64,000 bases of DNA from Fonsecaea monophora (GCF_001642475.1 NW_019173933.1:620001-684000); one strand, 5' to 3'. Positions 1 to 11,791 are shown, numbered from the stretch's first letter. Notes: a model not told the origin generated them from the letters alone. Translations and numbers: made by a program.

Positions 1-581
1 TCAATGCCCGAGTAGCAGAAGCGATATTGAGGTGGTGCAAGATTCAGACCTGGCCAAAGCACAAGGACTGATATCGACCCTGCAAGCATAATGATATTCC
101 AGATGAAGATTAGTAGATGGAGGATCCGACTTGTTCGCGCCGTGCTTGACCAGCACTGCAACGGTAATCCCACAAGATATGCCGTGATCACAATGCAAGT
201 CACTGCGTCGATATCCAGCTCCAGGTAGTCGGGCTGCACAACAACGGATCTGGTGTTTGCGGCAAGAGCCCGCATGTCATTCGATACATCCGTCAAGTAC
301 TCTACATCCAGATAAGCTACCGTGACATTCTGTGGTGAAGGCAGACCAAGGTGAGCGGAAAGCAGGATAAAAGCCTCGAGCGAGGCGGTGGCGGCATATG
401 ATACTGCCGCTCCAAAGATGACATGCGCAACCCAGCCGTGGCTGGCTGTGATGAAGCTCAAGGCCAGAAGGACATAATAGAGATATCGTGGAGTCGGCGC
501 GTATATGTCGCTCATAGGATAGTAGCAGGTGACTGGTTGCGCGACGACGGGCTGATCAAATGAGATGTTGGTTATGGCCAT
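1..581 (-). CDS. multi-pass membrane protein, N-terminal part
   Basis: An open frame of 193 codons runs from the ATG at 581 off the left edge without a stop, so the C-terminus is missing. Hydrophobic stretches near residues 31-65 and 125-175 look like membrane spans, separated by a polar stretch. The frame is uninterrupted, with protein-like composition in both halves. I do not recognise a named family; it resembles uncharacterised fungal integral membrane proteins. No catalytic motif is visible and no neighbour suggests a role. Confidence 0.5.
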   Translation of the reverse strand, partial: MAITNISFDQPVVAQPVTCYYPMSDIYAPTPRYLYYVLLALSFITASHGWVAHVIFGAAVSYAATASLEAFILLSAHLGLPSPQNVTVAYLDVEYLTDVSNDMRALAANTRSVVVQPDYLELDIDAVTCIVITAYLVGLPLQCWSSTARTSRILHLLIFIWNIIMLAGSISVLVLWPGLNLAPPQYRFCYSGI

Positions 582-918
582 TCCTTCCGCCGGGAGAGTC
601 TAGACTCTGAGCGACCGTTTCTCAGATACGCTTTAAGCTCCGTTCCGCTGTTGCCTGGGCATCTATAGGGCGTCAGTGCCCTATTCGATACGCCAAGATA
701 CGAGATAGAGTCACTGATGAGACGTCAAGTCTGGCATCCGCAAACTTGAAAATTGAGTGAGGTCGTGAAAAGAAGCGCATACGATGCATCATTAGACTTT
801 TTTCTCGTCGCCCAGATGGAAAGGTCCGTTTTTGACCATCAGCTGAAGCGTATTTTGCACCAAAACGCCGGTTAGAGTTTCCATATTCAAAAAGTCAGTC
901 TTGGAGAGTTCTGGGGAC

Positions 919-1480
919 CTAAGAGTCATTGCGGTAGAGGCCGATGAATAGGCCATGACTTGACCTAAGCCATGTCGGAGCTGAGGATGATTGGATGGCG
1001 GCGACGCAAGGTGTTAACCTGGTCATGAATTGGCCAGAAGCTGTGACATTTTCTGGGTGTTGATCTTTTAACTTTTCTGCCTGAACCATGTCTAGACACG
1101 AGCTGACAAGTACCGTGAAGTTCCGGTGCAGCTCGTACTGAATGGCAAAAGACTTGAGTTTGCTTTTGTCATTCGATAAACCATCTTCAGCTTTCTCCAA
1201 GGGACTGAATGGTGGGAGGGTGATGAGAACTGCACCGCCACCTGTCGCAAATTGTCACATGGTATTCATCGATAACATCCTAAGTCTCACAACTCGTAGA
1301 TCGAGTGTCATAAGCGTCGAGTCAACACACTGCTGGACTTGGGCGGTGGTCAATATATCGTAAAAACCTTGCTCATGTCTGCAGAGTGGTCCACCATTTG
1401 TAGGAGAGCCTCTCCAATGTCGTACAGCTCAAATTCACTGGCTGGCAGATCTAGGAAGTACAACTAAGCCTTCAGGCCTT
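919..1480 (-). other. possible 3' gene fragment, unrecognised
   Basis: Reading leftward, an open frame covering about 919-1260 ends in TAG at 919 and has protein-like composition. It could be joined by a splice near 1245 to a second short protein-like stretch around 1365-1475. No ATG-initiated complete gene can be assembled. It may be the 3' end of a small gene or the remains of a decayed one. Nothing identifies a family. Confidence 0.22.
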
Positions 1481-1822
1481 CCAGCTGGCCCCGTCTTCGT
1501 CTCGACTTCTAGCTGCCGAAGCGATCAAGTCGGAGACTGTGCGGGGATGTGCTGGAGATAAGTCTGAATCTGACCGTGGACGATCGTCGCCAACGGTCTG
1601 AAAAGGTTGGTAATACAAAGAAGATCAAGCACGGCAACTGTCGGCTTAACTCCGTTGCATGAGGGGCAGAAGTGGCTGCCATCGCGTCGAGTATATAACC
1701 TCCTCCTGCGTCGTTATCGTCTGTTTTCCTATTGTTCAGAATCAGAATCAGAGAAAGGCACAACGATCTCACCCAAGAAGTCCAGATTTTGTAACTCTGT
1801 CATCAAGAAGACAAAGAGCAAG

Positions 1823-2919
1823 ATGGTACCGAGTCTCCCAACCCGCCAATTGGGCAAGGATGGACCCCAAGTAACCGCCCTGGGCTTTGGTCTGATGGGT
1901 TTGTCCATCTTCTATGGGAAAAAGCTTCCAGATGACCAGAGATTGAAGTTTTTGGACCACGTATTCGAGTCAGGAGAGGCGTTTTGGGATTCCTCGGATG
2001 TGTATGGAGACAGTGAGGATCTGCTCGGCCAGTAGGTCTCCCATTCGAAGATGACGAGTATGGCAAGTCTGCTAAACAGTCCCTCTTTTCGTTCTGCAGG
2101 TGGTTCAAGAAGACGGGCAACAGGAGTAAGATCTTCTTGTGCACCAAATTTGCCAACGTTCGCCAACCCGATGGAACATCAAAAGTCATCAACGACCCTG
2201 CGTATATTCGCGAGGCGTGTGCCAAATCTCACAAACGGCTCGGACTAGAACCTGGCGACGCTATTGACTTGTACTATTGCCATCGTATCGACCGGGAACA
2301 ACCCATCGAGATCACAGTGCAGACAATGGCCGAGTTGAAAAAGGAAGGCAAAATTCGCTACCTCGGACTGAGCGAGTGCTCTGCCGAGACACTCCGACGA
2401 GCTTGCAAAGTCCATCACATTGCCGCCGTCCAAGTCGAATATTCGCCTTTTGCCATGGAAATCGAGCACAACGACCTCTTGAAAACGTGTCGAGAATTGG
2501 GGGTGGCGGTCGTCGCCTATTCGCCCTTTAGTCGAGGCTTTCTAACCGGCACGATCAAGTCGCACGACGATTTCGACCCAGATGACCGACGTCGCGTCAT
2601 GCCCCGGTACTCAAAGGAGAACTTCCACAAGAACATGGAGCTTGTGAATGCCATTGCCAGCATCGCCGAGAAGAAGAACGTAACCCCGGGTCAATTGACG
2701 CTGGCCTGGTTGATGGCTCAGGGTGAAGACATCATCCCCATCCCTGGCACCACCAAAGCGAAGAACTTTGACGAGAATATGGCCAGTTTACAGATCAAGT
2801 TGACGCCGGATGAAGAGAAAGAGATCAGACAGAAGGTCGAAGCCGCTGAGATCACCGGGGAGCGGTATCCTGCCGGCATGCTGAAACATCTTTACGCGGA
2901 CACTGTTCCTCTCAAGTAG
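1823..2919 (+). CDS. aldo-keto reductase
   Basis: Two exons, 1823..2031 and 2100..2919, give 342 aa; the 68-bp intron begins GTAGGT and ends CAG. The product is a TIM-barrel NADPH-dependent aldo-keto reductase, probably reducing aldehydes or ketones in the cytosol. The AKR catalytic tetrad can be placed: Asp56 and Tyr61 (WDSSDVYG), Lys86 (FLCTKF) and His131 (YYCHRID). The C-terminal IPIPGTTK stretch is the usual cofactor-binding segment. The start is the first ATG before the conserved R-x-LG-x-xG strand. Length and motifs fit the fungal YakC/AKR13-like group; the substrate cannot be told. Confidence 0.93.
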
Positions 2920-3308
2920 CTGGCAAGATAGATCAAGTGTTATGGGAGAGAACAATGACTCGGGAGAAACTTTACAGAATATAGCAAATGATATATCGTT
3001 GTCCCTCTTGGACGAGGTACTGCAGGAGGAACCAAAGAAAATGTTTTGGTCTGACGCACCATTTTTCGAAGTGTATCTCACCGACCCGCCCGCAGGTGAA
3101 ATTCACCCCGCGATCATTGCCCATCAGCAGCAGCCAGACAGAACATACTTCCTCGCCAACAATTGTCCAGGTTGACTCGACCCATACGAACCTCGCAAGA
3201 ACACAGCCCGTAGCTATCTTGACTCGCTCATCTCCCAACAGAAACCTTTCTATTGTTTGAACAGCCCCTGTACTTCAAACAGAAGGCAACCACTCATCGG
3301 CTTGCTCA
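2920..3308. other. intergenic, no gene seen
   Basis: This 389-bp gap separates the aldo-keto reductase from cap2, both rightward. Short open frames occur, but none has protein-like composition. It should hold the terminator of the first gene and the promoter of cap2. Confidence 0.6.
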
Positions 3309-4235
3309 ATGGCAAGCGAAGCCCAATTCGATGCCGCCTTGTGAGCTCCCACAAACCCTCCAGCTTCGCCCCGCCAGGCAGTAAGAAGACAGGATGTGCC
3401 GGATTTTCTTGCTAACACTTTACCCCCTGTTTCCTTTGCCTGCAGAGACCTCCTCCGCCGCCTCTCTCCACTCAAGGTGTCGGACAACCTGACCTCCATA
3501 ACCACGCTCGTGCCCGATCTCACAGAAGACCTCCTCTCCTCCGTGGACCAGCCGCTGACGTCGGCACGCTGCAAAAAGACCGGCCGGGACTATCTGTTAT
3601 GCGACTACAACCGTGACGGCGACTCATATCGGAGTCCCTGGAGCAACGAATTTGAGCCCCCACTAGACGATGCCACATACCCGAGCGACCGCGTACGGAA
3701 GATGGAAGTCGAGGCGAACACGGCGTTTGACGTGTACAGGCAGATGTACTACGAGGGCGGCACGGGGTCGGTGTACCTGTGGGACTTGGATGACGGGTTC
3801 GCAGGTGTAGTTTTGTTGAAAAAGGCCGTGGGCAAAGAGGCTGGCTGGGACAGCATACACGTGTTTGAGGTCGACGAGAGAAGGGGCAGTGGACGGACAT
3901 GTCATTACAAGCTGACCAGCACTGTCATCTTGCATCTGGGTCGTGATGGCGAGGGACTCGGGTCACTAACCTTGGCTGGGAGCATGACGAGACAAGTCGA
4001 GGCCGACCTGGTGGTGGAGAATGTCGGCGGACAGGGCAAAGATGGAGGCCACGTCATCAACTTAGGAAGATTGATCGAGGACATGGAAGGCAAGATGCGA
4101 AACATGCTCCAGGAAGTATACTTTGGCAAGGCAAAGGACGTGGTAGGCGACCTGAGGAGCGTGGCTCCGTTGACGGGCGTCAACCGCGAGAGACAGACTC
4201 AGAAAGATCTCATTTCCAGTATGGGAGGGAAATGA
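3309..4235 (+). CDS. cap2: F-actin-capping protein beta subunit
   Basis: Exons 3309..3340 and 3446..4235 encode 273 aa. The tiny first exon gives MASEAQFDAA, and a 105-bp intron splits the codon before DLLRRL. The rest is the conserved CapZ beta chain: VPDLTEDLLSSVDQPL, LLCDYNRDGDSYRSPWSN, YYEGGTGSVYLWDLDDGFAG, KMRNMLQEVYFGKAKDVVGDLRS. CapZ beta pairs with the alpha subunit and caps barbed ends of actin filaments. Length matches other fungal Cap2 proteins. The gene ends tail-to-tail with the regulator at 4752. Confidence 0.96.
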
Positions 4236-4751
4236 AATTGAGGAGCATAGCCGATGAGAATTCACATTGATCAGCCGATTCTCCTAGCCACGTCGAATTG
4301 CGGGGTAAAGGACGACCTCGTGCTACAATGCATGGATGAGGTGTGCCAGCTTTCTCTAAGGGAATGCGGACCGTTCCATTCGAAAGACTACCCACCTCAC
4401 TCGAAGACCCTGGAGAATGGAGAAGCGATAGATGAATCGTTCTGAGATACTGCCAGAGGAGAGATCTCGTTACTCTTGACTTGGCCAGTTAGATTCTCAA
4501 ACTCAAGAATTTTCCATACAGTAAATACCACAGGCAGTGGTAGAGAATATGCCATGATGCGCGCCTGTCCACTCGACGTTTGTACTTCCTTTTTGCATGA
4601 GATCTCCTGTTTAGTGTCGTCACCGGACAGACGCGTGAATATGTAAGAAATACCGAAGCACAACGTGAGGCTCTGCTGTATGCACGGCAGGCTCTTTCCC
4701 AAGCGTGAAAGCGGCCTGTACGACTTGAGGCGGTTTAATCGACACCCCCTT
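4236..4751. other. convergent intergenic, no gene seen
   Basis: A 516-bp gap between two convergent genes. A leftward frame extends through part of it but overlaps the end of the regulator in another frame and looks like a shadow. It should hold both 3' untranslated regions. Confidence 0.55.
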
Positions 4752-6398
4752 TTAAGAGGAAGAGTCGTGTTGGCTCGGACGTGGAAATTTGATCTCTCGC
4801 AATTGCGTGGCCTCCGGTGTGGGAATGTGATCACTCGCACCAGCGTAGCCTTGCTTGATGCTCATCTGTACCGGATCCAGGTCCATTGGCGCAGCAGGCG
4901 GGAAGCTAGGCAGTGTCTCTGAGACTTTAACAAGCAACAATGGGAAATACCTCGATGCTCCGCCTCGCAACTGCGAAATGAGGGTGACAAGCTTGTTCAG
5001 ACATTCCAACGGCGTGTCGTTGCACGGGGTCGATATTTCCAAAGGCATGAGTGGGACACACGAGATCACGTCCGTCAGCGTACAGGCGATGTCGAATAGT
5101 TTCTCAATCAGCCCTACTCCATGGACCTCCATTGCGTCTCGTGACAAGGTTGAGATGTCCTGGACTAAGTCCCTGGCGACCTCTATGGGGAACTTGAACG
5201 TCATGGAAGAATCAGTCGACGTCGATGAAAGACAACCATTTGTTATGGCCAGTTGCCAGATCATGATGCGTAGCCAATGTAACGTGACCCAAACATCGGC
5301 TAGTTGGCTTTCTGTTGTCTCCAAGGCGTGCGGTATCGAGTTTGCAACCTCTTGTTGAAGCTGCGAAAGCCAGGTGTCCGAGCAATGGGTCTTGACTTTG
5401 TTCCAAAAAGCCATGAACTCGTCATCGATGCAGCGGAAGAGCCCAATCAAGCAGAGAAAGCCAGATATTCTCTCTTCCTCGTGTGGCTCGCTGACCGATG
5501 GTAGTCCAATAGTCGGGTGGAGACTAAGTGGGCGGTGTCGTTCCATCGCATATGCCCTCTCAGTAACCAGGAGCAACCAATACATTCGTCGTTTATACAT
5601 GTTCTCAACAGCATCACCGACAAGATATGATGACTCTTCATGCATTCCCAGCAGCTGAGCCAAGGTAACAGCTTCACGCAAATGAAACCAGCACATATTC
5701 TGTTTCTCCAGGGTGAAATAGCAGCTAAATAGGAAGAATGAGGTCTGGACGGCAGTCAAAGTAGGAAACTCAATGTAGTCGATGGACTTTCGCACGCGAA
5801 GGACGTCATTGAGAAGCTGGTTGGCATAGCCGTAACAATTCCCGAGGGGCTCACCTTCGTAATAGCTCCCTGGCGCAACAGCCAAATTCTTGCCAGGCTG
5901 GACCATGACAAAGGCACACAAGGAGCCTACGAGACAGTAAAATTCTGCATCGCTCGCGATCTGGGGTCCCATCTTCTCTATTAGCAGACGACGATTGAGG
6001 ATCGAAGTAGTCGTAGACATGTTGGAGAAATAGAAATCGACACAATCCATCATGGTCTCCTCGCTGAGGAGAGCCGTAGTGGACAAATGCGTAGACGGCA
6101 TTGATGTTGATGGGTGACCGAGGTCCAATGAAGGCTTCAGGGTGCGACATGGTGACAGCTGAGGAGTGGTATCAGAAGGAGACGTCTGAGCAAGTTGCTG
6201 CCGCTTCTTTGTCTGAGAATTACGGATTTGCGACAGCACTTTGGATCGATTCCCCTTTGGGCCTTTCTTTTGAGGCACGGCAAGATAGGTGCATTCCAGA
6301 TTGGTTTGGCCGCATGTGCGGCACGGCTGACCTCCGGAACATCGTACCTTGCGGCGATGACATGCATCACATGCCTTCTTGATCGGGGCAGTGGCCAT
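4752..6398 (-). CDS. Zn(II)2Cys6 regulator, MAL/AmyR-like
   Basis: Single-exon gene, 548 aa. The N-terminal zinc cluster is complete, with Cys10, 13, 20, 26, 29 and 36 (CX2CX6CX5CX2CX6C), followed by the basic QKKGPKGNRSK linker typical of maltose/sucrose and starch-gene activators. The middle region, about residues 110-330, matches the fungal transcription-factor regulatory domain (PRLYWLL-type stretch, here KRRMYWLLLVTERAYA). It should be a nuclear DNA-binding activator of carbohydrate genes, judged from family only; no glycosidase gene lies next to it. The ATG at 6398 sits nine codons before the first zinc-binding cysteine. Confidence 0.88.
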   Translation of the reverse strand: MATAPIKKACDACHRRKVRCSGGQPCRTCGQTNLECTYLAVPQKKGPKGNRSKVLSQIRNSQTKKRQQLAQTSPSDTTPQLSPCRTLKPSLDLGHPSTSMPSTHLSTTALLSEETMMDCVDFYFSNMSTTTSILNRRLLIEKMGPQIASDAEFYCLVGSLCAFVMVQPGKNLAVAPGSYYEGEPLGNCYGYANQLLNDVLRVRKSIDYIEFPTLTAVQTSFFLFSCYFTLEKQNMCWFHLREAVTLAQLLGMHEESSYLVGDAVENMYKRRMYWLLLVTERAYAMERHRPLSLHPTIGLPSVSEPHEEERISGFLCLIGLFRCIDDEFMAFWNKVKTHCSDTWLSQLQQEVANSIPHALETTESQLADVWVTLHWLRIMIWQLAITNGCLSSTSTDSSMTFKFPIEVARDLVQDISTLSRDAMEVHGVGLIEKLFDIACTLTDVISCVPLMPLEISTPCNDTPLECLNKLVTLISQLRGGASRYFPLLLVKVSETLPSFPPAAPMDLDPVQMSIKQGYAGASDHIPTPEATQLREIKFPRPSQHDSSS

Positions 6399-7158
6399 TT
6401 TGAGGGCAGGAGCTCGTCAAATTAGAGAGGTCGGGTTCCTGCATGGCCCGGCGTCTCAGTCGGTGCGCATATGTAGGACGGGTCAGATTGAGATTGGGCC
6501 ATTGCGTTCGAGGGTGGTTCGCATTGCCGCATAGGTTCTTCTCTTGTCTAGACGGCGGAATGATGCCTGAGCAGCCTGCGGCACATGGCGACGAGAACGG
6601 CAACGAGGAGGCAGACCCCGCAAATCCTATTGGGATTGATTTGGCGACTGTGACTGTGAGTGCATGAGCCAGGCAGGATTTGTTGGTCGGTGTATTGGAC
6701 TGGACAGATCCAGGGTCATCCTGTGCCGCTTTTAACATCCATGGAAACCAGTCTTTTGATGTCACAGAACATAGCATGCCGCTTTTAGCGTCACTCCCCT
6801 CACCTGGGGAATTTCATGGTCCTTCACATCCCCTTGCGGTCCCGATTAAGTAGCAACTCGGCAACGGATACCGCCTTAGTTCCTACACCACGGTTCAACA
6901 TTGCAGGTAAGAAACAACCGCTTAGTTAAGAACTGAGCAAGGCCCATTTGCCCTAAAGATGCCTAGTAAATGCCTAGTCACGGCCGGAATCAAATGCCAC
7001 CGGTTTCTTCACCTTCACTCCTGCCATACTTGTGGTCTGTTTATCTCGACGAATGTGTCTCGCCCACATCATCCAAGTTCCAACGCACGAGCCACCAAAT
7101 CTTGACGTCCATGAGTTGATTGTGATGCCCGTCATATTATCTCTGACATACACGCCTG
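6399..7158. promoter_or_regulatory. divergent upstream region
   Basis: A 760-bp gap between the leftward regulator and the rightward gene at 7159. A 136-codon leftward frame (6367-6777) overlaps the regulator start in another frame and has no recognisable content. The stretch should hold both promoters. Confidence 0.5.
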
Positions 7159-8652
7159 ATGGCATATTCGGGTGATCTACTCTGGGTCCACCATGATGCC
7201 AAAAACCTCAAGGCGAAGCCCCATCGCCATAAGGTTTTCTCACACATCCAATCAGGGTACCACAAATGGCGTCGGGTCGAGGTCGCCCGTTCGATGAGGA
7301 AGGCGGTGGTGATGCCCCGATCTCAGACAGCAGCAGATCGACGGAGGCGAGATGCCCAAGACGCAAAAATGGAGGTGGGCGACGGTGACAAGGTGGGCGA
7401 CGATTACATGCGGCCGCACATCAAGCTAGAACAAGTCCAAGACCGACCAGTTCAGAGTATCGTCGCATTCCGAGGAAACTCCGATCCATTCAATTCCACG
7501 CCCGTCCCCATCACCTCACGTATCAATCAGATCATGGACTTTGAGCGACGATGTGTCTTTCCCGTCATCCAAGGTCCCGGCCCTCGTGCCCAGGCCCAGG
7601 CCAAGGGCAACATCCTTCCATCATGGTCGACGTTCACGTCGGACTCGCTGTGCGATAATATCACCGCACTCGCCTTCCTGTCGACGCCCTTGACCCTGAT
7701 CTCCCAATCTTCACCCGACTCTTCTCTCCTCAGACTATCCCTCGTGCATCGGTACAAGGCCCTGAATGCCCTGCAGACGTATGTGCGAGACCAGGGCCAG
7801 CCTCCTCTGCATGTCTTGATGCACTTTCTTGTCGCCGAGATCTGGGCAGAGAATTGCGATGATGCTCTAGCCCACCTCCGCATGGCTAAATACATTATGG
7901 AGTCTCAAATCCGAGAGAATCCAGCGAGTATCGTCCCGTACAAATGGATTAGTGTGTTTCAGATGGACATACACCGCGCCGCTTTGTCATTGACGAAGAC
8001 TCTGCTACCCATGGACGGGTGGGGGACGAAACCCTTTGAAGTGCCCTTGCCTATTATGGACGTCTATACGGACATATGTTTGAAGGGGACAATACGCGCT
8101 CTGTTTATCGAACTGCAGCAACTGGGTGCCCTTTATGACATTTTCGTCCGCGATCCTTCCCACCGACCTACCTCCTGGAACCTCATGCGGATGCGGACGC
8201 TGTTGCTGATCGGCCGGGCAATCAACCATGCGGTCGATGGTAGCGACGTCTCAGCAAGCCTCGCACTCGCCTACATCCTCAAACTAGTCAGTGGGCTGGA
8301 GAACATCCCGGTGGGGGCCACGGCAATATACAAAGCGGGCCCCAAGATGCTGGGCCGTGTACGATCAGCTCTCGGTGAGGAGACCCTGCACCCCCGCCTG
8401 AGGCTGTGGGTTCTATACGTTGGCGCTCTGAGCGGGGACGACTGGTTTACTCGAGCATTTGACGAACAAACAGTCCTGATGGGCGTTGACACGTGGGAGA
8501 CGTGCAAAGAGATCCTATCCAAGTTCTATCTCCCAAAGGACGAACCCCAGATCCACTTCCACGCCATGTTTGACTCGCGGCTGAGCAACAAGATTGTGGA
8601 ACTGACCACTGCGTTCGACGACGTCAAATTGCACGCCGCCGTACAAGAATAA
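7159..8652 (+). CDS. fungal transcription-factor-like protein without zinc cluster
   Basis: Single-exon gene, 497 aa, starting at the ATG at 7159. The N-terminus carries LLWVHHDAKNLKAKPHRHKV followed by a basic SGYHKWRRVE stretch. A downstream DPFNSTPVPIT segment precedes a long helical region (about 150-480). This layout is typical of the fungal proteins often labelled tachykinin-family or fungal-specific transcription factor (PF11951-like), which lack an N-terminal Zn2Cys6 motif. No cysteine cluster is visible, so DNA binding is unproven. A missing short 5' exon cannot be excluded. Function is unknown; a nuclear regulatory role is inferred from family only. Confidence 0.75.
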   Translation: MAYSGDLLWVHHDAKNLKAKPHRHKVFSHIQSGYHKWRRVEVARSMRKAVVMPRSQTAADRRRRDAQDAKMEVGDGDKVGDDYMRPHIKLEQVQDRPVQSIVAFRGNSDPFNSTPVPITSRINQIMDFERRCVFPVIQGPGPRAQAQAKGNILPSWSTFTSDSLCDNITALAFLSTPLTLISQSSPDSSLLRLSLVHRYKALNALQTYVRDQGQPPLHVLMHFLVAEIWAENCDDALAHLRMAKYIMESQIRENPASIVPYKWISVFQMDIHRAALSLTKTLLPMDGWGTKPFEVPLPIMDVYTDICLKGTIRALFIELQQLGALYDIFVRDPSHRPTSWNLMRMRTLLLIGRAINHAVDGSDVSASLALAYILKLVSGLENIPVGATAIYKAGPKMLGRVRSALGEETLHPRLRLWVLYVGALSGDDWFTRAFDEQTVLMGVDTWETCKEILSKFYLPKDEPQIHFHAMFDSRLSNKIVELTTAFDDVKLHAAVQE

Positions 8653-10384
8653 GCTATCGAGCATATTCCACGGGATGCTGGGCGTAAAGCCACTCGGTCA
8701 TTCTTTCGGATCACAGTCACGGAAGAACGATTCACACGACCACTACACGTTGGGAACCGCGGAGATGCATTGGGAGGGCGTTCATCGCATTTTGATCATG
8801 GGAATGGTTTCAAAAGCAGAGGTGTTTGACATTGGCAGATATGACGGCGCAATGTAAATCAAAAGACACCAATACCTCCCCAAAGAAAGAGTCTTGTCCG
8901 TACGATATAGACTGACTTATCTTCACGTTTGTCCTCACTCACCCATGCTGTCCCTGACCTTCGAGGTATAAAGTATTTTACGTTATCAGCTCTATCCTAT
9001 CCCCCATCCTCGATGTTCCACCGCGCGACCGCGTCTCCGCGCCTCGCGAACGAGCTCATGACGCGGGATCTAACCCGGAAGCAGAACCACAATACCCGCT
9101 CGGTACGCAGGGGATGCAGACGCGCAAGCGAGAATACATGCCTATCTAGGTACCTCGCGAGCTAGTTACCTAATTAGTGATTAGCAATTACCGATTATAT
9201 GCGACGTGATGTGACCAATACCCAGTACCGTGTGACGTGTACCGAGTGAGAGTATATGTACCTCGCATGCATGTATGACCGAGAAAACAAACAAGGCTAG
9301 CAGGCTACTTACTTAGTGGGTCGAAGACTCGAAGCTGAAAGGGGTATGAGGTATGAGGTACGGGGTAAAATTATGAGGTAATAATGGATGGAGGGGTTAG
9401 TCACTCATGTCACTTTACCGCCTAACTACCAAGTACCTCTCGCTACATAGATCGTCACTCGAACATGCACGATAAGTACCTGTACTTGTACTTGTACTTT
9501 CAGAGGACCTACCTACCTACCTACCTATCTACCTACATATGCACCCTGAATGCGTACGTAGCTGCTAGTTTCCCTAGGTGCCTAGGTAGGTGGGTACCGG
9601 CTGGAACAGAAGCACCAGAAAGTCAGCCTGGGGGTTCGCAGATAGTACTGTACCACAACCGAGAAGATGAGAACGGTAGATCCATTCAATACCTATTGGA
9701 AAAAGAGCCGGGCTTGACCAAGTAACTGGGCAACTAGGTAGTTACTGCCCTTGTTGATGACCGAGCACTGAGTGAGTTGATTTTATATCGAGAAACTCCA
9801 TGTGTACGGATGGTCAGAAGAGCTAGCTACTTGTACATGGGCAAATGGATTACGAACGAGGAGAACAGCCGAGCAGCTCCAGCCATTGTCAACATCTCTA
9901 GGAAATGCAAGAGAGCCAGTCAAGTCAATGAGTAAGTAATCCTCTTTTCAAGACAAGGAAGTTTTGGAGTGGGATATTCTCCTGCCGAATAAGTATTCTC
10001 TTATCGGATACGTGTCGTTCGGAGAGGAGGGGTGTGGTGTCGATCGAGTCGAGTGAGGTATATCGTTCGTTGTATAGTCAGAGACCCCTTCATTGGGTAC
10101 AGAAGTTTTCGTTTTCGCGCAATTTTGCAGTCATGTCGTTGAATGAGACACCGGTCCTTTCCGTCAACTGTGCAATGCCACCGTTCTCGTCGTCCTTGGG
10201 TGGTCGTCTTGCTGGAGCGTTGTCCACAGCACTTTTCTCCTTCCGATTTGCATCTCGCCTTCCAAGAGGTGGCCAAAAATGAATCAAAGCCACCCGCTCG
10301 CTCATCATGTAGCTCGTAAATCAAAACTCCACCCCATTCACATCATGGTCAACCGCGCTCAGCCGCATCCTCGTGAACAGGAAT
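8653..10384. other. 1.7-kb intergenic region, repeat-rich
   Basis: No convincing gene. The central part is rich in short AGGTAC/TACCT words and simple repeats (listed separately). A 72-codon leftward ATG frame at 10090-10308 has fairly protein-like composition but no recognisable similarity, and is not called. Confidence 0.5.
9140..9750. repeat. AGGTAC/TACC low-complexity region
   Basis: The stretch repeatedly uses CTAGGTACCT-like words and contains a run of TACC units at about 9508-9537 next to GTACTT units at about 9476-9498. Similar words reappear at 43690-43880. It has no coding content. It could be slipped simple repeats or the remains of a mobile element. Confidence 0.6.
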
Positions 10385-11009
10385 TTACGCTCCATCACCC
10401 CAGATACCCACGACACCCATGGCAAAGCCGATTCCGGCAATCCAACTTCGCACCTTCTGCACCTTGCGTTCCCGGACCATCTCCATCTCGACCTTTTCGC
10501 CGTTCACCTGGTTCTCTTCACTGCTATCTGATTCCACTTCGATATAACTGCTCTCGTCGCTCGCCGAGGGACTGACAACTCTCGAGGCCTTCACATGTCC
10601 ACTTGATCGGGAACTGATGCCCCATGACGGGAAGCGTGAGAGGCCATTGAACCAGTACTCGACACCTTGGCCTCCAATGAAGCTCACAAGTGCGGTCCAG
10701 AGGAGGTATGGGTGGCGACCTCGGGGACTTGCGAGGGTGTATGCGGTGATCAAAGATAGAGAGGAGATGGACGCTAAAGTGAGGATCCGCCGCGTCGACT
10801 GGGTCTGGATTGTGGCAAGTGTACGTGCGGCGAGCGACGCGGAGGGAAGGAGAGCAAGAGAGGGTAGAGTTATAGATTGGAGAGTGTAGGAGACGCCCTG
10901 TCACAAAGCTGTCAGTACGCAGAAAGGAACCAAAGTGGGAGCAACGCACCGTCAGGAGACCGAGGGAGATGGTCCCCACGAACTTGGTGATGCTTATCGG
11001 GCAGGGCAT
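10385..11009 (-). CDS. atg33: Atg33-like mitophagy membrane protein
   Basis: Exons 10950..11009 and 10385..10897 give 190 aa, split by a 52-bp intron. The N-terminus SITKFVGTISLGLLT-GVSYTL followed by small-residue hydrophobic segments matches filamentous-fungal Atg33, a mitochondrial outer-membrane protein of selective mitophagy. Hydrophobic stretches sit near residues 8-35, 60-95 and the C-terminal end; SPRGRHPYLLWTALVSF is characteristic. A serine/acidic linker (SDESSYIEVESDSSEEN) precedes the last span. Without the intron the first exon would run into a wrong frame. The identity rests on family memory of the N-terminal motif and length. Confidence 0.72.
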
Positions 11010-11791
11010 CGCTGCGATTCTGTTGCTGGAGGGCGGTTGTGTTCAGGACCACGAAAGTCGAGCGGCACAGCTACTTGGAGTAGTCGATGATCTCCGGCCG
11101 CTGGTGCGCTGATGGCGGGGTCAGACCACCTGTGAGCTGTCTTTTGGGCGGAGAGGACTAGGTGTTTGACAACTTATGACAGGTAGAGAGGGACGGCGTA
11201 GCAGTCACGGCAGATGGGAATGGAATGGCAACAAGGAATAATCTGGAATGATGGAAGCTGGCAGATCGATGATGTTGCTGCGAAGCTGCGCAGCTGCGGT
11301 GCCTGCGTCGGCCGCCGCCAGTGCCACTGGGTGGCCAGTTTCCGGAGCCGCCTTTACGTAATCCGAGCTATCAAGTTCGCCGGTTCAACCTCAGCCTCGC
11401 CATCTGCAGATAGCTGGCAAGGGGTCAAGAACGGCTGCTGTACACTCTCTGCCAATCGGAGAACCCCCTTCCAAGATCTATTTGGCGGTAGAATCCCTTG
11501 ATGTGATTGACAATCACGTGGATCACGGCGCTGGGCCTCATTATTCATTCTTCCCGGAGACGCAGATCGACAGCCTCTCATGTTAGAGGGCAAAGAATAA
11601 CTGCAGGGCAGTGAGCTTCTATGTCCAGGAGTCTCCACCGGCTGAATCTCTGCTCACACTCGTGATAAGCCACACTCGGGTTAGTACGTTGTTGGTATTC
11701 TTGGTATTATCGCCTAGCAGGAACCCAATACACGAGCCCCTACACGGCGTTGTCGTTGGATGCCTCCAAGCGCAACTGCATACAGCACTTT
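11010..11791. other. intergenic, no gene seen
   Basis: A 782-bp gap between atg33 and the 3' end of the next leftward regulator. Short frames on both strands show no conserved content. The right part should be the atg33 promoter side. Confidence 0.5.

Noticed and set aside
10090..10308. 72-codon leftward ATG frame
   Set aside because: Composition is plausible but no homology, intron or context supports it; left uncalled.
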